The notes beneath the pieces were generated by a model that saw only the letters and a program-made list of their open reading frames with translations, was not told the origin of the DNA and made no database searches. Source: Candidatus Shapirobacteria bacterium CG10_big_fil_rev_8_21_14_0_10_48_15 (GTDB taxonomy: Bacteria; Patescibacteriota; Microgenomatia; PFEM01). Taken from it: DNA of 13,328 nt. The position numbers and the translations under genes were made by a program. Shown here one piece after another: positions 12,014 to 13,328 of this stretch. The DNA is taken from contig PFEM01000012.1 of the NCBI GenBank assembly GCA_002793635.1, forward strand, positions 653-13,980. Direction: 5' to 3'. Within the stretch, counting starts at the first letter, position 1. Each line of letters begins with the position of its first letter.

Positions 12014-13182
12014 GCCAGTATGCCCCGCTGGCAGACCGGATCCGGCCCACCAATCTGGATGATTACGTCGGCCAAAAACATCTGGTCGGCAAAACCGGCA
12101 TTATCCGCCAGCTGATTGAGTCCGACCAGCTGCCTTCAATGATTTTTTGGGGGCCGCCCGGCTCCGGCAAAACCACTCTGGCTTGCATCATTGCCCAAAC
12201 CACCAAAAGCTATTTCGCCCATTATTCGGCGGTAACTACCGCCCTCGCCGATATCCGCCAAACGGTCAAACAGGCCAAAGAAAGATTAACTTTGTATGGT
12301 CAAAAAACGATCTTGTTTTTGGACGAAATTCACCGCTTTAACAAGGCCCAGCAAGACGCGTTTTTGCCCCACGTTGAAAACGGCACGATTATTCTGATCG
12401 GGGCCACCACCGAAAATCCCAGTTTTGAAGTCATCGGTCCGTTGCTGTCCCGCTGCCGGGTGTTTGTCTTAGAACTGCTTTCGCCCTCCCAGCTAACCGC
12501 AATTATCAAGCGGGGCGCTCAAGCGCTGAAAATCAGCCTGGCGGCCGACGCCGAGGCTCTACTTGTTCAAGCCAGCAACGGAGACGCCCGCGTGGCCCTC
12601 AACGCCATCGAAATCGCCGCTTCAATTCACAAAAGCAAGAGAAAAATGCCACTTTCCTTAATTAAAGCGGTGTTTCAGCGCTCATCTTTGCTTTATGATC
12701 GCGCCGGTGAAGAGCACTACAACACCATTTCTGCTTTTATCAAGTCGATGCGTGCTTCCAACCCCGACGCCGCCCTCTATTATTTGGCGCGGATGGTGGA
12801 AGCAGGGGAGGACCCCCTGTTTATTGCCCGCCGCATGGTGATTTTTGCTTCCGAAGATATCGGCCTGGCCCAACCCACCGCGCTGGTGGTCGCCAACGCC
12901 GTTTTCCGTGCCTGTGAGGTGATCGGCTATCCGGAATGTGCCATCAACTTGGCCCATGGGGTCGTCTATTTGGCCAAAGCCCCCAAAGACCGGTCCGCTT
13001 ATAATGGCTTGCGGGCTGCCCAAAAAGATGTCCAAACCCATGGCAATCTGCCTATTCCCCTGAATCTGCGCAACGCGCCCACGGACTTAATGAAAGCGTT
13101 GGGCTATGGCCAGGGCTACGAACGTTATACCGACCAGGACCTCCTGCCGGACAAGTTGAAAGGGAAAAAGTATTACCGCTGA
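12010..13182 (+). CDS. rarA: Replication-associated recombination protein A (RarA/MgsA) AAA+ ATPase
   Basis: A 390-aa protein of family length. GTG start at 12010, overlapping the previous TGA by 4 nt; MSQYAPLADRIRPTNLDDYVGQKHL matches usual RarA N-termini. Walker A is GPPGSGKT (48-55) and Walker B is ILFLDEIHRFNK (101-112). Sensor 1 is GATTENPSFE (131-140), the arginine finger is SRCR (Arg148), and sensor 2 is NGDAR (Arg194). The C-terminal tetramerisation domain runs from about 225, with the conserved segments MRASNPDAALYYLARMVEAG, RRMVIFASEDIG and KDRSAYNGLRAA, and ends DKLKGKKYYR. RarA acts on single-stranded gaps and duplex ends at stalled forks, near SSB and clamp loader functions. It is the last gene of the plus-strand unit; no terminator is seen before the convergent gene 3 nt away. 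Confidence 0.96.
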   Translation: MSQYAPLADRIRPTNLDDYVGQKHLVGKTGIIRQLIESDQLPSMIFWGPPGSGKTTLACIIAQTTKSYFAHYSAVTTALADIRQTVKQAKERLTLYGQKTILFLDEIHRFNKAQQDAFLPHVENGTIILIGATTENPSFEVIGPLLSRCRVFVLELLSPSQLTAIIKRGAQALKISLAADAEALLVQASNGDARVALNAIEIAASIHKSKRKMPLSLIKAVFQRSSLLYDRAGEEHYNTISAFIKSMRASNPDAALYYLARMVEAGEDPLFIARRMVIFASEDIGLAQPTALVVANAVFRACEVIGYPECAINLAHGVVYLAKAPKDRSAYNGLRAAQKDVQTHGNLPIPLNLRNAPTDLMKALGYGQGYERYTDQDLLPDKLKGKKYYR

Positions 13183-13185
13183 CCG

Positions 13186-13328
13186 CTACGGCGCCGTCTG
13201 GCCATAGTTGGCTAAAACCATGCTGATATCCAAAGCGTTGACTAGTTGGGAACCATCAAAATCCGCCTTGGGATCATTGGTATTGTAAACGGCAATGACG
13301 TAGGAAAAATCGATGGCATTGACTTGCC
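13186..13328 (-). CDS. C-terminus of a secreted/surface protein with a dockerin-like repeat
   Basis: On the minus strand the frame is open from the right edge to a TAG at 13188-13186; 46 complete residues are visible. They form two F-hand-like repeats: QVNAIDFSYVIAVYNTND, then ADFDGSQLVNALDISMVLAN, ending YGQTAP. The V-N-A-(I/L)-D-(F/I)-S pattern is that of type I dockerin repeats. The second loop has Asp at positions 1, 3 and 12 and Asn at 9, with Ser in place of Asp at position 5. Such dockerin-like tails are common at the C-terminus of large extracellular proteins in CPR genomes. The main part of the protein lies outside the window, so its role is unknown. It converges on rarA with a 3-nt gap. 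Confidence 0.8.
   Translation of the reverse strand, partial: QVNAIDFSYVIAVYNTNDPKADFDGSQLVNALDISMVLANYGQTAP

Noticed and set aside
1..13328. CRISPR array, insertion sequence, toxin-antitoxin pair or prophage genes
   Set aside because: No regularly spaced repeats, transposase or integrase motifs, or recognisable TA or phage proteins were found on either strand.

Overview
The window reads as bacterial chromosome from a lineage with a compact gene style, most likely a Candidate Phyla Radiation (Patescibacteria) genome, perhaps Microgenomates-like. The lineage call is an inference. It rests on a short UvrC, 1-, 4- and 11-nt gene overlaps, several starts without a Shine-Dalgarno (SD) sequence, two small exported lysozyme-fold proteins and a dockerin-like C-terminus at the right edge. 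TGA works as a stop codon in several confident genes, which argues against the recoded (TGA = Gly) CPR lineages.

Layout. Positions 2-1001 hold three small plus-strand genes of unknown function, two of them cysteine-rich, with a large terminator-like RNA hairpin after the first and a strong intrinsic terminator after the third. Positions 1131-2473 hold an exported lysozyme-like (SLT-fold) protein overlapping a class I SAM methyltransferase. Positions 2542-8510 on the minus strand hold the complete nucleotide excision repair set in the order uvrB-uvrA-uvrC, ending in a convergent repeat/terminator zone. A divergent control region at 8511-8614 separates uvrB from a second lysozyme-like paralogue (8615-9130).

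Positions 9134-13182 look like one plus-strand transcription unit. It starts with a structured leader that carries an interrupted copy of the 5' end of the next tRNA, followed by tRNA-Leu(UAG). The start codon of a MacA/HlyD-like adaptor comes only 2 nt after the mature tRNA end. Then come a MacB-type permease without its own ATPase, a small 3-TM protein and rarA, all overlapping or nearly so. A minus-strand gene ending in a dockerin-like repeat enters from the right and stops 3 nt from the end of rarA.

Functionally the window joins DNA damage handling (UvrABC, RarA) with envelope functions (two peptidoglycan-type enzymes, a MacAB-like system, a dockerin-bearing surface protein). The least ordinary parts are the RNA-level arrangements: the leader/tRNA/mRNA junction at 9156-9374, the terminator-like hairpin ending exactly at the start codon of the 8615 gene, and -10 boxes so close to start codons that leaderless transcripts are likely. 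No CRISPR array, insertion sequence or origin was seen.
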